Shown here in pieces: positions 32,265-40,995 of a stretch of 64,000 nucleotides of DNA (position 1 is the first letter of the stretch; every line of letters starts with the position of its first letter). The notes under the pieces were generated by a model that was not told the DNA's origin, did not search any database, and worked only from the letters and a program-made list of their open reading frames with translations. The stretch covers positions 248,001-312,000 of the forward strand of contig NZ_JAGPXN010000001.1 of the NCBI RefSeq assembly GCF_018070575.1, given 5' to 3'. The stretch comes from Micromonospora sp. C31 (GTDB lineage: Bacteria; Actinomycetota; Actinomycetes; Mycobacteriales; Micromonosporaceae). The translations under genes were made by a program, and so were the position numbers.

Positions 32265-33416
32265 TCAGCGGGGCAGGCGCATCGCCATCGTGGGGGCCTC
32301 GGCCATGACCGAGGTCGGCGTGTAGGGGGCGCCGCTGGGCAGTTCGTCGGGCCGGCCGATCTGCACCCCGGGGTAGAGCTCCACCATGTCGCCCTCGGCC
32401 AGCACCCGGGACTGCTGCGGCGCCAGCGGGACGCGGTCGGCCTCCGCCATCGACCCGCCCGGGCGGATGCCCGAGCCGTTGGTGCTGACGTCGGTCACGA
32501 TCACCTCGCCGACGCGCAGCTCGAACCGCAGGTGGCTGCGGCTGATCCAGCGCCGCGCCTCGTCGTTGAGCCACTGCCCGAGGACGATGCCGCCGGCCTG
32601 GTCGGGCGCCCGGCCCACCACGGCCGGCTGGTCGTCGGTGAGCACGAAGCGGCGACGGATCAGCCCGCCCACCCGGACGGCGAGGACGGCGCTGCGCGGT
32701 CGCGGACCGCCGTCGCCGAGCCGGGTGCCGTGCCGGGGGCAGGTGGGCACGCCACCGCGCAGCGTGGGCGGCGGCTGCCCGGCGGGGCTGCGCTCCGTCA
32801 CCCGGGACAGGTCGGCGAAGGCCCCGCCGCCCCCGCCGCTCCCGAAGAGCGCACAGCCGGGCTCGGCGCAGCGCCACTGCCGGGAGAGCAGCTTCGCGCC
32901 GGCCGGGGAGCGGTCACCGGCGACCGGCGTGTGCCCGCCGCCGACGTGGGCGACGAAGGCCGGCCCGCCGGCGCCGGGCACCGGCGCCACCACCCGCCCG
33001 GCCTGCTCGACCAGCCACGGGTAGCGCCCGCGCAGGCCGTCGGCCCGCACCCGGGTGAGCACCGGCAGCCCGAGCAGGTCGGCCACCTCCAGCATCCGGT
33101 CGCCCGGGTTGTCGAGCACCTCGACCAGCCCGTCGTCGGCCCACCGGCGGACCACCATGCGCTCGTTGGAGGTGAGGTCGGCGTCGGAGAGCAGGGCCCG
33201 GTGCACCACCGCGTAGACCGGGACGCTGTCCTCCTCCAACTCCCGGGCGAGGGCGTCGATCACCATGCCGAGGCGGAGCAGGCTGGCCGGCCGGCCGCCG
33301 TCGAGGTCCTGGTAGCGGATCACCTCCGCCAGGTCGACGACCGCCCGGGCCAGCGACGGGTCGGTGCTGACCCGGCCCTCGATGGCGTCCAGCACCTTGC
33401 TGATCTCGAATCTCAT
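32265..33416 (-). CDS. FHA domain protein with putative zinc-binding segment
   Basis: 383 residues. The C-terminal FHA domain (about 260-365) has the key phosphothreonine-binding residues: VVGRAPD, WISRSHLRFEL and VTDVSTNGSGIRPG. Before it, WRCAEPGCALFG and, after a Gly-rich insert, VPTCPRHGTRL give a Cx4C...CxxH set that could bind zinc. The first ~140 residues are helical and of unknown fold. FHA proteins read phosphorylated Ser/Thr-kinase targets; a kinase is encoded about 9 kb away. The start ATG overlaps the stop of the pterin-dehydratase gene as ATGA, an unexpected but clear operon. Confidence 0.85.
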   Translation of the reverse strand: MRFEISKVLDAIEGRVSTDPSLARAVVDLAEVIRYQDLDGGRPASLLRLGMVIDALARELEEDSVPVYAVVHRALLSDADLTSNERMVVRRWADDGLVEVLDNPGDRMLEVADLLGLPVLTRVRADGLRGRYPWLVEQAGRVVAPVPGAGGPAFVAHVGGGHTPVAGDRSPAGAKLLSRQWRCAEPGCALFGSGGGGGAFADLSRVTERSPAGQPPPTLRGGVPTCPRHGTRLGDGGPRPRSAVLAVRVGGLIRRRFVLTDDQPAVVGRAPDQAGGIVLGQWLNDEARRWISRSHLRFELRVGEVIVTDVSTNGSGIRPGGSMAEADRVPLAPQQSRVLAEGDMVELYPGVQIGRPDELPSGAPYTPTSVMAEAPTMAMRLPR

Positions 33417-33706
33417 CCGGCGCTCCCCACGATGTCGTCGATCCGCCGAGCCAGCTCAAGGTCACGCTGGGTGACTCCACCCACCGAGTGCGTGACGCAC
33501 CGGAAGGTCAGGGTGCGCCAGCGGATGTCGATGTCGGGGTGGTGGTCCAGTTCCTCCGCCGCCACGGCGACCCGGTCGACCACCGCGACCGCCTCCGGGA
33601 AGCCGGCCAGCTCCACGGTGCGGGTGATTCCCGCGGGGTCTCCCGACCAGCCCGCCAGCCCACCCAGCTCGTCTCGCACCGCCTCGGCGGTGAGCACGTC
33701 TGCCAT
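33413..33706 (-). CDS. 4a-hydroxytetrahydrobiopterin dehydratase (PCD/DCoH)
   Basis: 97 residues, exactly the family's size. ELDHHPDIDIRWRTLTFRCVTHSVGGVTQRDLELA contains the HHPxhxxxxxxV signature and the later TH-G-T/D active-site residues. It dehydrates 4a-hydroxytetrahydropterin formed by aromatic amino-acid hydroxylases. No hydroxylase gene is in view; in many bacteria PCD-like proteins serve molybdopterin or regulatory roles. The message looks leaderless (TAGGGT, 6 nt spacer). It is coupled to the FHA gene by a 4-nt overlap. Confidence 0.9.
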   Translation of the reverse strand: MADVLTAEAVRDELGGLAGWSGDPAGITRTVELAGFPEAVAVVDRVAVAAEELDHHPDIDIRWRTLTFRCVTHSVGGVTQRDLELARRIDDIVGSAG

Positions 33707-33712
33707 GGGGAG

Positions 33713-33718
33713 ACCCTA
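33713..33718 (-). promoter_or_regulatory. Leaderless-type -10 box (TAGGGT)
   Basis: On the minus strand TAGGGT ends 6 nt before the ATG at 33706, placing the transcript start on the A of the start codon of the dehydratase-FHA operon. Confidence 0.55.
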
Positions 33719-33902
33719 CCGGGACCCGCCGCGACGACGCCGACCAGCGGCGCGAGGTGTGGCCAACCCGGCAGCACGGCGGCCCTCCGACCGCCACGGC
33801 ATCGATGGGCGGCTGTGGATCGGCGGGGTTAGGCTGACCGGCGGCCCGGTCGGGGCCGCGACGGCGTCGCCCTCGGCCCACCCTGCGTGAGGAGATTCCA
33901 CG

Positions 33903-34679
33903 ATGAACACTCGACGGCTGGCGACCAAGGGGGTCGCGCTCGTCGCCGCGCTCGCCCTCGGGCTGACCGGATGCGGCACGGGGACGGGCGCGGACGCTCC
34001 GGCCGGCGACGGCGGCACCGCCACCGGCGCGGCAGCGGCCAGCAGCGCCGCCGCCGACGCCCGCGCCGAGCTGAGCGCCGCCGCGCGGAAGCTGAACCAG
34101 CAGAGCGTCAAGATGCAGCTCACGTCGCCGATCATCAACGGCAGCGGCGCGATGGACCCGGCCACCAGGACCGGCGACATGACGATGAAGATGGGCCCGG
34201 AGGGCACCTTCCGGATCCTGATGCTCGGCAACGACGTCTACCTGAAGGTCACCGGCATGCCGGGGATGCCGAAGAAGTGGATGCACATGGACGCCACCAA
34301 GCTCGGCAGGAGCGGCCAGCTCAACCTGATGCCCGACGGCGACCCGGGCGGCGCGAAGCAGATGGCCGACAGCGTGGTGGACGTCGAGGAGACCGCCCCG
34401 GGCAGCTACTCCGGCACCCTCGACTACACCCGCACCAAGCCCGACGACAAGGCCATCCAGGACCTCGGCGACAAGGCCAGGGCCGTGCCGTTCACCGCCC
34501 GGGTGGACGACCAGGGCCGGCTCGTCGAGTTCGCCATCGACACCCAGGTGCTGCACGAGTCGCTGGGCACCATGGTCACCACGTACTCGGGCTTCGGCGC
34601 CCCGGTCTCGGTGCGCAAGCCCGCCGCGGGCGACACGCAGGAGGCCCCGCAGGAGCTGATCGAGTCCCTGGGTTCCTGA
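33903..34679 (+). CDS. LppX/LprAFG-like lipoprotein
   Basis: 258 residues. A lipoprotein signal (MNTRRLATKGVALVAALALGLTGC, lipobox LTGC with Cys24) and an Ala/Gly-rich spacer precede a beta-sheet domain like LppX/LprG (about 60-240: KMQLTSPIINGSGAMDPATR, FRILMLGNDVYLKVTGMP, TARVDDQGRLVEF). Mycobacterial relatives carry acylated lipids or glycolipids across the periplasm. It is anchored outside the plasma membrane. ATG 33903 has GAGGAGA upstream. It stands alone between a divergent dehydratase gene and a convergent desaturase, so no lipid partner is evident. Confidence 0.85.
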   Translation: MNTRRLATKGVALVAALALGLTGCGTGTGADAPAGDGGTATGAAAASSAAADARAELSAAARKLNQQSVKMQLTSPIINGSGAMDPATRTGDMTMKMGPEGTFRILMLGNDVYLKVTGMPGMPKKWMHMDATKLGRSGQLNLMPDGDPGGAKQMADSVVDVEETAPGSYSGTLDYTRTKPDDKAIQDLGDKARAVPFTARVDDQGRLVEFAIDTQVLHESLGTMVTTYSGFGAPVSVRKPAAGDTQEAPQELIESLGS

Positions 34680-34690
34680 GCCCGCCCGCA

Positions 34691-34732
34691 CGCGTACGGG
34701 GGCGGCGCCGGACGGCACCGCCCCCGTACGCG
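34691..34732. terminator. Bidirectional terminator, 15-bp stem
   Basis: CGCGTACGGGGGCGG (34691-34705) pairs perfectly with 34718-34732, and the inner GCC-GGAC-GGC can also pair. It lies between the convergent lipoprotein and desaturase genes. Confidence 0.78.
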
Positions 34733-34737
34733 CGTCG

Positions 34738-35787
34738 TCAGCCGCGCAGCGGCCGGCCCACCTCGTGCAGGTGCGCGAGCGCCTGCCGGTAGGACTCGAC
34801 CAGCCCCGTCTCGGCGTACGGGACGCCCTGCTCGGCGCAGTAGGCCCGGACGATCGGCCGGGCCCGGCGCAGGTTGGCCCGGGGCATGTTCGGAAACAGG
34901 TGGTGCTCGATCTGGTAGTTGAGCCCGCCCAGGGCGACGTCGACGAGCCGGCCGCCCCGCACGTTACGGGCGGTGAGCACCTGCTTGCGCAGGAAGTCCA
35001 GGTCGTCGTCGGCGGTGGGCATCGGCATGCCCTTGTGGTTCGGCGCGAACGAGCAGCCCATGTAGAAGCCCCACAGTCCCTGGTGGACGGCGACGAAGAG
35101 CAGCGCCTTCAACGGCGACATCACCAGCAGCAGCGCGCCGAGGTAGCCCACGGCGTGCGCGACGAGCAGCAGCGCCTCGACCGGGCGGTGCCGCATCGGG
35201 GTGCGGAACCGGCCGGCGGAGTCCCGCCCCACGATCGCCTGCACGCTCGCCACGTGCAGGGCGATCCCCTCCAGCAGCAGCAGCGGGAAGAACAGCCACG
35301 CCTGCCGGCGGGCCAACCGGCGGCCGAACCCGCGCGTCGCGGCGGCCTGCTCGTACGTCCAGACCAGCGCGCCGGCCCCCACGTCGGGGTCCTCGTCCTC
35401 GTGGTTCGGGTTGGCGTGGTGGCGGTTGTGCTTGTCGACCCACCAGCCGTAGCTGAGCCCGACCGCCAGGTTGCCGGTGAGCAGGCCGATCGCCTCGCTC
35501 GGCCCGCGCCGCCGGAACATCTGCCGGTGGCCGGCGTCGTGACCGAGGAACGCGACCTGGGTGGTGGCGACGGCCAGGAGGACGGCCACCAGGAGCTGCG
35601 CCCACGAGTCGCCGACCAGGCCGACCGCCGCCCAGCCCGCCGCGAAGACGCCCAGCGTGAGCACGATCCGGGTCACGTACCGTCCCGGGCGCCGCTCCAA
35701 CAGGCCCGCCCCGCTGATCCGCCGGGACAACTGCGCGTAGTCACTGCCCCGCCGTACCGGCGGGTCCGCCACCGCTCCGAGCACCAT
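34738..35787 (-). CDS. Membrane fatty acid desaturase
   Basis: 349 residues. The three histidine boxes of the di-iron acyl-lipid/acyl-CoA desaturases are present: HDAGH (83-87), HNRHH (120-124) and QIEHH (near 297), separated by paired transmembrane helices. The IEHH form and length fit the linoleoyl-CoA/delta-6-like group that includes mycobacterial DesA3. It introduces a double bond into membrane acyl chains using O2 and an electron donor; no ferredoxin or reductase is adjacent. ATG 35787 follows GGGAG. Temperature-responsive expression is common for such enzymes but is not visible here. Confidence 0.9.
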   Translation of the reverse strand: MVLGAVADPPVRRGSDYAQLSRRISGAGLLERRPGRYVTRIVLTLGVFAAGWAAVGLVGDSWAQLLVAVLLAVATTQVAFLGHDAGHRQMFRRRGPSEAIGLLTGNLAVGLSYGWWVDKHNRHHANPNHEDEDPDVGAGALVWTYEQAAATRGFGRRLARRQAWLFFPLLLLEGIALHVASVQAIVGRDSAGRFRTPMRHRPVEALLLVAHAVGYLGALLLVMSPLKALLFVAVHQGLWGFYMGCSFAPNHKGMPMPTADDDLDFLRKQVLTARNVRGGRLVDVALGGLNYQIEHHLFPNMPRANLRRARPIVRAYCAEQGVPYAETGLVESYRQALAHLHEVGRPLRG

Positions 35788-35880
35788 TGCGGCTCCCGTT
35801 CCCGTTCCTCGATCCCGGCCCGCGCCGGTCGGCGCGCCCCGCCTCCAGTCTCCGGCGAACGGTTGCGCTGGGTAACCCTG

Positions 35881-35932
35881 CCCGCCCCCGGGTCGGGGGT
35901 AGGGCGGGCCCTACCCCCGACCCGGGGGCGGG
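35881..35932 (-). terminator. 24-bp perfect-stem hairpin
   Basis: Bases 35881-35904 pair perfectly with 35909-35932 around a CGGG loop. It starts 6 bp after the stop of the giant membrane-protein gene on the same strand and so is its terminator. It also lies about 100 bp upstream of the desaturase start. Confidence 0.8.
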
Positions 35933-35938
35933 TGCCGG

Positions 35939-38900
35939 TCAACCCATCCGGCCGACGGCGGCCCGGAGGCGGGCCAGGTCCCGGCGGCGCCGCTCGTAGG
36001 TGGTGGCGAGCCCGATCAACGCGAGCCCACCGACGGCCAGGAAGATCCACCGGGGCAGCACGTCCCAGCCGCCGGCCAGTTCGTGCAGCGCGAGCAGCGC
36101 CAGGGTCACCCCACCCGACAGCACCGGCGCCTGCCAGCGGCGGGTCGCGCCGGCGAGCACCACGCCGAGCGCGGTGACGCCCAGCAGCAGCCGCCGCCAC
36201 GGCTGGGGGTCCGAGCCCACCAGCACCGACACCAGGCTCGGCAGCAACGCCGCCGCGAGCCCCGGGCCCAGCGCCAGCCAACTGGTCAGCCCGGGCCGGG
36301 TACGCAACGCCACCACGCCCGCCGCGAGAGCCGACGCCGCCGCCGGCACCGTCCAGGCCTCCAGCACCGCCACGTCCCCGGCGGCCAGCAGCAGCCAGCC
36401 GCCGAGCAGTTCACTGCCGCCGGCGATGCCCGCGAAGACCCACCGTCGCCGCGGCGGCTCGCCCCGGCGCAGCACCCGCAGCGCGACGGTGGCGCCCCAC
36501 AGCACGCAGACCGCCGCGGCGTGGCGCAGCGAGCCCACGGCGAGCAGCAGCGCGACCAACGCCACCGCCTGGGCCGCCGCGTCCAGCGCCGCCGCCGCGA
36601 GGTGCCCCCGCCGGGCCGGAGCAGCCGCCGCACCGACCGGACCGGGCACCGCCGCACCGGCCGGCGACTGTCCGGCGGACGCCCGGGGGCCGCCGAGCAT
36701 CGCCGCGGCGGCCAGGGTGAGCACCGCGACGCCGAGCACGCTGAACGCGGCCGTCCGCAGCGGCAACCCGCCGGCCAGCGGCGCGACGACCGCCAGGCCG
36801 GTCGCGGCGGCCACCGCCACCAGGGCGCCGCCCAACCGGGCGTCGTCACGGCGGGCGGCCACACCGACCACCGCCGCCGCCACCACGAGCACGCCCAGCC
36901 CGGCGATCGTGCCCGCCCGGGTGGCCAGCAGCCCGAGCAGCCCGGACGCCGCCAGCACCAGCCCCACCGGCACCCCGACCGGGCCGAGCAGCGGGCGCGG
37001 CGCGGCCAGCGCGGCTGCCAGGACCAGGGCCACCCCGCCCAGCAGCGTGACGACCGGCAGCACCGGCCACGGCACGCCGGCGGCCACCAGCAGCACGGGC
37101 AGCGCGGTCGCGGCGAACGGGGACGCGACCAGCGCGGCCCGCCACCAGCCGGCGCCCGCCGACGGGGCACCGTCCGTGGCGGTGGGGCCGGACCGTACGA
37201 ACCGGCCGGCCGCCAGCCCGGCCACCGCCAGCACGGTCAGCGCCAGACCCACCGGGAGCACACCCGGATCGGCCCGGACCGTGGGCGCCCCGGACCAGGG
37301 CACCACGTCCCCGTACGGGGCGACGAGCGCCGTCAGCGCCACCGGGGCGGCGGTGGCGACCGAGACCACGAGCAGCCCGACGCCGGCCACCCGGGGGACG
37401 ACGTCCGGACGCGCCGTGCCGCCCAGCGTCGCCAGCAGCACCGCCACGGCGGCGTAGAGCGTCACCGGCTCGTCGGCCGGTACGACCAGCGGCGCCAGAC
37501 CGACCGCCGTGACCGCCACGGCGACCCCGACGCCGGCGTACGCCCGCAGGTCCGGCCAGTGCCGGCGGACCGCGAGCAGCCCGCCGGGCAGCAGCGCGAC
37601 GGCGGCGAGCGCCGCCCGCGCCTGCCACCAGGCGGGCGCGCCGGCGGCGATCAGGGCGACGACCGCGCCGGCCGGCACCGCGAGCGGCACGACGGCAAGT
37701 GCCACCCCGGCCACCCCGCGCTGCACGGGGGTGCCGCGCCGGCCGGCGGCCGCCACGGCGGTCCCCGCGACCAGCACCACCGCGAGCGCCGCCCCCGCCC
37801 CCGCGGGCGCGGCAAACCCCACGACCAGCCCGTGCCCGAGCAGGACGGTCCCGGCGCCCCCCGCCGCCAGGACCGTCCAGGACCGGATGCCCGGACGCCG
37901 GACCGCGACGGCGAGCAGGCCCACCGCCGCCACCAGGTCCAGGGCCACCACGGCGGGCCAGGGCGACGGCCAGCCGGCGGGCACCGCCAGCACGACGGCC
38001 GCCCCGCCGACCGCGGCCAGCGCCGGCCGGGCGGCCCTCGGCAGGAGCAGCGCCAGGGCGGCCACGGTCAGCGCGACCACCACCGGGGCCTGCCACCCCT
38101 GGCCGAGGTCGGGCCCGGCGTCGGCCCCCCGCCACGGCGGCAGGGACCGACGCGCGGTCGCCGCGGCGAACGCGACGGCCAGCAGTACGGCGACCTGGGT
38201 CGCCGCGCCGGCCACCAGCAACGCGCCCGCCCGCGGACCGGTCCGCCACCCGGCGGGCAGCAGCCGCACCGCGCCGGCCAGCGCCACCACGACCAACGCC
38301 GTGAGCAGCGGCGCCAGGCCCAGTTCCGCGATCGGGCGGACCATGGCGGCGGCCAGCACCGGCACCAGGACCGCGGCGGCCACGGCGCGGAACACCGGCC
38401 CGCCGGTGAGCAGCGCGGTGCCGAGCAGCGTCAGCGCCACCAGCAGCAGTGGCGCCCCGGCCAGCACCTCGACGCCGGCGACCCGGCCGACGGCCAGCGG
38501 CACCAGCGCGCAGCACGCGGCCACGAGCAGCGCGCCGGCATGCCCGATCCAGGCGAGGACACGCCCGGCGAGGACCGCCGGGCGGTCGCGGACCGGCGCG
38601 GGCGCCGAACGGGCCGAGGTCGCGGCACCGGTCGCCGGGGCGCCCCGGCGGCGCAGCGCGACCAGCACCGCCAGGTCGAACAGCGCCACCCCCAGGAAGA
38701 CCAGTGCCCAGCCGGCGGCGTCCGGCCGGGCGTCGGCGGCGAGCAGGGGCAGCACCGGCTGCGCGGTCACCAGGGCCGCGAACCACGGCACGGTCAGCCC
38801 GCTCAGCCGGGCGTACCCGGCCGCGACCGCCGCGCCGGCCCCGCCGACCAGCGCGGCGTACCGGGTGGCTGGCCAGTCCGCCACGCCGGCCAGGTCCACC

Positions 38901-39601
38901 GACCAGGCGGCGTACCCGTCGAGGAGCACCAGCAGCAGGCCGACGGCGGCGAACGTCTCCGCGGTGCCGCGCAGCGCACGCCGCACCGCCACCAGCGGCA
39001 CCGCCAGGGCGAGCGCGGTGAACGCGAACAGGATCAGGGCCCGACCGGCGACCCCGACCGCCGCCCAGGCGACCGCCGTGAAGACCACGGCGGCGGTGCC
39101 CAGCAGCAGCCCGCCGAGGACGAAGAGCAGGTTCTGCACGGTACGGGTGGAGGTCTCCGCCCTGCCGACGCCCGCACCGGCCGGCGCGGGCACCGTGGCG
39201 ACCGGCCCCCGGCCCGGCCACGCCGGTACCGGGTTGGCGGCCGGCGGGGTGACCCTCGGCGCGGGGGTCGCGGCGGACGCGGGGCGTACCGGCGCGGTCC
39301 CGGGATCCGCCGGGCGCACCGGCACGGAGGTCGCGGGAGCCGCCGGGCGCGGTACGGGGAACTCCGCGCGGACCGCGGCCGCCAGCGCCGCCCGACGTCG
39401 CCGGGTCGCGCCCAGCCGATCGACCAGCCCTTGGTACGCCGCGCGGGCCCGCTCGACCTCGCCGCCGAGCGCGACGATCTCCCGATCGAGCCGGACCACC
39501 TCGGCGGCGGCCGGGTACGGCGGCCGGCCGCAACCGGAGCAGCCGGAGCCGAGGTCGGCCGGCGCGCCGCAGGCGGGACAGGGGTAGCCGGTGTTCTGCA
39601 C
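35939..39601 (-). CDS. SCO7613-type giant polytopic membrane protein
   Basis: 1220 residues. The N-terminus has a zinc-ribbon-like CPACGAPADLGSGCSGCG (CxxC...CxxC), then a short helical region (about 34-75) and a Pro/Ala-rich linker. From about residue 150 to the end, some 30 or more hydrophobic helices of Ala, Val, Leu and Gly follow with very short loops. This is the layout of the actinobacterial SCO7613 family; its function is unknown. Its size and lack of soluble catalytic domains suggest a channel, scaffold or lipid-handling role. The GTG at 39601 is supported by a CATGAT box 6 nt upstream, as in other leaderless genes here. Isolated transcription unit with its own terminator. Confidence 0.82.
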   Translation of the reverse strand: MQNTGYPCPACGAPADLGSGCSGCGRPPYPAAAEVVRLDREIVALGGEVERARAAYQGLVDRLGATRRRRAALAAAVRAEFPVPRPAAPATSVPVRPADPGTAPVRPASAATPAPRVTPPAANPVPAWPGRGPVATVPAPAGAGVGRAETSTRTVQNLLFVLGGLLLGTAAVVFTAVAWAAVGVAGRALILFAFTALALAVPLVAVRRALRGTAETFAAVGLLLVLLDGYAAWSVDLAGVADWPATRYAALVGGAGAAVAAGYARLSGLTVPWFAALVTAQPVLPLLAADARPDAAGWALVFLGVALFDLAVLVALRRRGAPATGAATSARSAPAPVRDRPAVLAGRVLAWIGHAGALLVAACCALVPLAVGRVAGVEVLAGAPLLLVALTLLGTALLTGGPVFRAVAAAVLVPVLAAAMVRPIAELGLAPLLTALVVVALAGAVRLLPAGWRTGPRAGALLVAGAATQVAVLLAVAFAAATARRSLPPWRGADAGPDLGQGWQAPVVVALTVAALALLLPRAARPALAAVGGAAVVLAVPAGWPSPWPAVVALDLVAAVGLLAVAVRRPGIRSWTVLAAGGAGTVLLGHGLVVGFAAPAGAGAALAVVLVAGTAVAAAGRRGTPVQRGVAGVALAVVPLAVPAGAVVALIAAGAPAWWQARAALAAVALLPGGLLAVRRHWPDLRAYAGVGVAVAVTAVGLAPLVVPADEPVTLYAAVAVLLATLGGTARPDVVPRVAGVGLLVVSVATAAPVALTALVAPYGDVVPWSGAPTVRADPGVLPVGLALTVLAVAGLAAGRFVRSGPTATDGAPSAGAGWWRAALVASPFAATALPVLLVAAGVPWPVLPVVTLLGGVALVLAAALAAPRPLLGPVGVPVGLVLAASGLLGLLATRAGTIAGLGVLVVAAAVVGVAARRDDARLGGALVAVAAATGLAVVAPLAGGLPLRTAAFSVLGVAVLTLAAAAMLGGPRASAGQSPAGAAVPGPVGAAAAPARRGHLAAAALDAAAQAVALVALLLAVGSLRHAAAVCVLWGATVALRVLRRGEPPRRRWVFAGIAGGSELLGGWLLLAAGDVAVLEAWTVPAAASALAAGVVALRTRPGLTSWLALGPGLAAALLPSLVSVLVGSDPQPWRRLLLGVTALGVVLAGATRRWQAPVLSGGVTLALLALHELAGGWDVLPRWIFLAVGGLALIGLATTYERRRRDLARLRAAVGRMG

Positions 39602-39648
39602 CCGGCCATCATGGTGGCCGGGAGATCACCTGAGAAGAGTGCGGATAC

Positions 39649-39969
39649 TCAGGGCCGGGTGTGCTCGTACACCCAGGTGGCGTAGGCGGGGTCGCCGCTG
39701 TCCACCCGGGTCACCAGGATCTCGGGCACCTCGTACGGGTGGCTGGCCCGGACCTGCTCCACCAGCGCGGCGGCCCGGTCCGGTGCCGTCTTGAACTGCA
39801 CCGACCACTCGGTGCTGGTCTCCACCCCGGAACGCCACCAGTAGGTGCTGTCCACCTGGCCGCCCACCTGCGCGCAGGCCGCGAGCCGACCGGCGACGGC
39901 CGCCGCCGCCATCACGTCAGCGACCGAGCGGGCGTCCACCACCGTCGTCACCACGCAGATCTGGTCCAC
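39649..39969 (-). CDS. cutA: CutA1 divalent-cation tolerance protein
   Basis: 106 residues. The CutA pattern is complete: CVVTTVVDARSVADVMAAAAVAGRLAACAQVGG, STYWWRSGVETSTEW and HPYEVPEILVTRVDSGDPAYATWV. CutA forms a very stable ferredoxin-fold trimer; it has been linked to copper tolerance, but its mechanism is unsettled. The GTG at 39969 is preceded by TAGGGT at leaderless spacing. That box overlaps the TAG stop of the acyltransferase gene upstream, so the promoter sits across the neighbouring gene's 3' end. Confidence 0.93.
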   Translation of the reverse strand: MDQICVVTTVVDARSVADVMAAAAVAGRLAACAQVGGQVDSTYWWRSGVETSTEWSVQFKTAPDRAAALVEQVRASHPYEVPEILVTRVDSGDPAYATWVYEHTRP

Positions 39970-39975
39970 CAGCGC

Positions 39976-39981
39976 ACCCTA
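39976..39981 (-). promoter_or_regulatory. Leaderless-type -10 box (TAGGGT) overlapping a stop codon
   Basis: TAGGGT on the minus strand ends 6 nt before the cutA GTG. Its first three bases are the TAG stop codon of the acyltransferase gene, which therefore carries two signals. Confidence 0.5.
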
Positions 39982-40995
39982 CGCGGCACCGTCCCGATTG
40001 GCGGCGATCCACTCGTCGATCCGGGCCCACCAGTCGAAAAGCCAGTCGATCCGCTCCTGCCGGCCGGTCGGCACCTCCTCCGGCGGAACCGACCAGAAGC
40101 GCATGGTGATCCGCTTGTCCATCGGCAGTTCCCGCCACACGTCGCCGATGGTGAGCAACCGGTCCAGGCCGGTGTGCGCCACGAAGATCACCCCGGCGTC
40201 GGGCGCCGCTTCCAGCGCGGCGAGCAGCCCGCCCGGCTGCGGGGCGAGCACGTGCCGCAGCCGTTCCGCGCGCCGCGCCATTCGTTCCAGGCCGAGTCCG
40301 CGCAGCCGGTCGATGGCCCGCAGCCGGCGGCCGGGGGTGAAGTTGCCGCCCTCCGGGAAGATGACGAAGGCGTCGTCGTCGTCCAGGCCGTGGGCCAGGT
40401 GCCCGATCTGCTCGGTCACCGACCCCCGGCCCTCGGGGCCCGGCGCGAGGAAGCGGTTGGGCAGCCGGTTGAGCAGCACGTCGACCGCCGGGTCCCACTG
40501 GAGGCTGTCCTTCAGCACGATCCGCGGTTCCCGGTTGAACCAGTTGACCAAGGCGTGGATCAGGATGAACGAGTCGCCGGGGCCGGCGTGCCGGCAGAGC
40601 ACCAGCTCCGGCCGGCCGGGCAGGGCCGTGTCGGGGTCGGTGCCCACCACGTCGATGTTCAGGTGCAGCGCCCAGCGGGCCTGCCAGAAGAGCGCCCGCA
40701 GGAACCAGCCGGCGAGCACGTAGTGGGCCCGCTGGAAGCCGGGCGAACGGACCCGCCAGCCGAAGCCGGAGGCCGCCCAGATCACGAAGAGCGCGAGCAG
40801 CGCGGTCGCGTCCCAGACCAGGTAGACGCAGCCGAGCCAGAGCAGGCGCAGTGGGCGTAGCCGGCCCGGGACCAGCGGCGAGACGGCCGCCGCGAGCAGC
40901 GCCCAGATCGGCAGGGTCGTCACCACCAGGAACGCGAGCAGCACCACGCCAGGGGCCAGGAACAGCCGGCGGGCCCACCGCGGCGGCAGGGGCAT
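39979..40995 (-). CDS. 1-acylglycerol-3-phosphate acyltransferase family protein (PlsC-like)
   Basis: 338 residues. The hydrophobic N-terminus (about 11-90) is followed by the acyltransferase core: RHAGPGDSF is the Hx4D catalytic motif, FVIFPEGGNFTPGRR is the FPEG substrate motif, and VIFVAHTGLDRL follows. The C-terminus ends WFDWW-like (FDWWARIDEW). It transfers an acyl chain to lysophosphatidate or a related lysolipid in the membrane. ATG 40995 overlaps the TGA of the patatin-like gene by one base (TGATG), so the two are translated together: a lipase plus an acyltransferase suggests acyl-chain remodelling. Confidence 0.87.
   Translation of the reverse strand: MPLPPRWARRLFLAPGVVLLAFLVVTTLPIWALLAAAVSPLVPGRLRPLRLLWLGCVYLVWDATALLALFVIWAASGFGWRVRSPGFQRAHYVLAGWFLRALFWQARWALHLNIDVVGTDPDTALPGRPELVLCRHAGPGDSFILIHALVNWFNREPRIVLKDSLQWDPAVDVLLNRLPNRFLAPGPEGRGSVTEQIGHLAHGLDDDDAFVIFPEGGNFTPGRRLRAIDRLRGLGLERMARRAERLRHVLAPQPGGLLAALEAAPDAGVIFVAHTGLDRLLTIGDVWRELPMDKRITMRFWSVPPEEVPTGRQERIDWLFDWWARIDEWIAANRDGAA

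Noticed and set aside
36083..39685. A 1200-codon open frame on the plus strand, antisense to the giant membrane protein
   Set aside because: It is Arg/Gly/Gln/His-rich noise produced by antisense reading of Ala/Val/Leu codons; the minus strand has clear zinc-ribbon and helix features.
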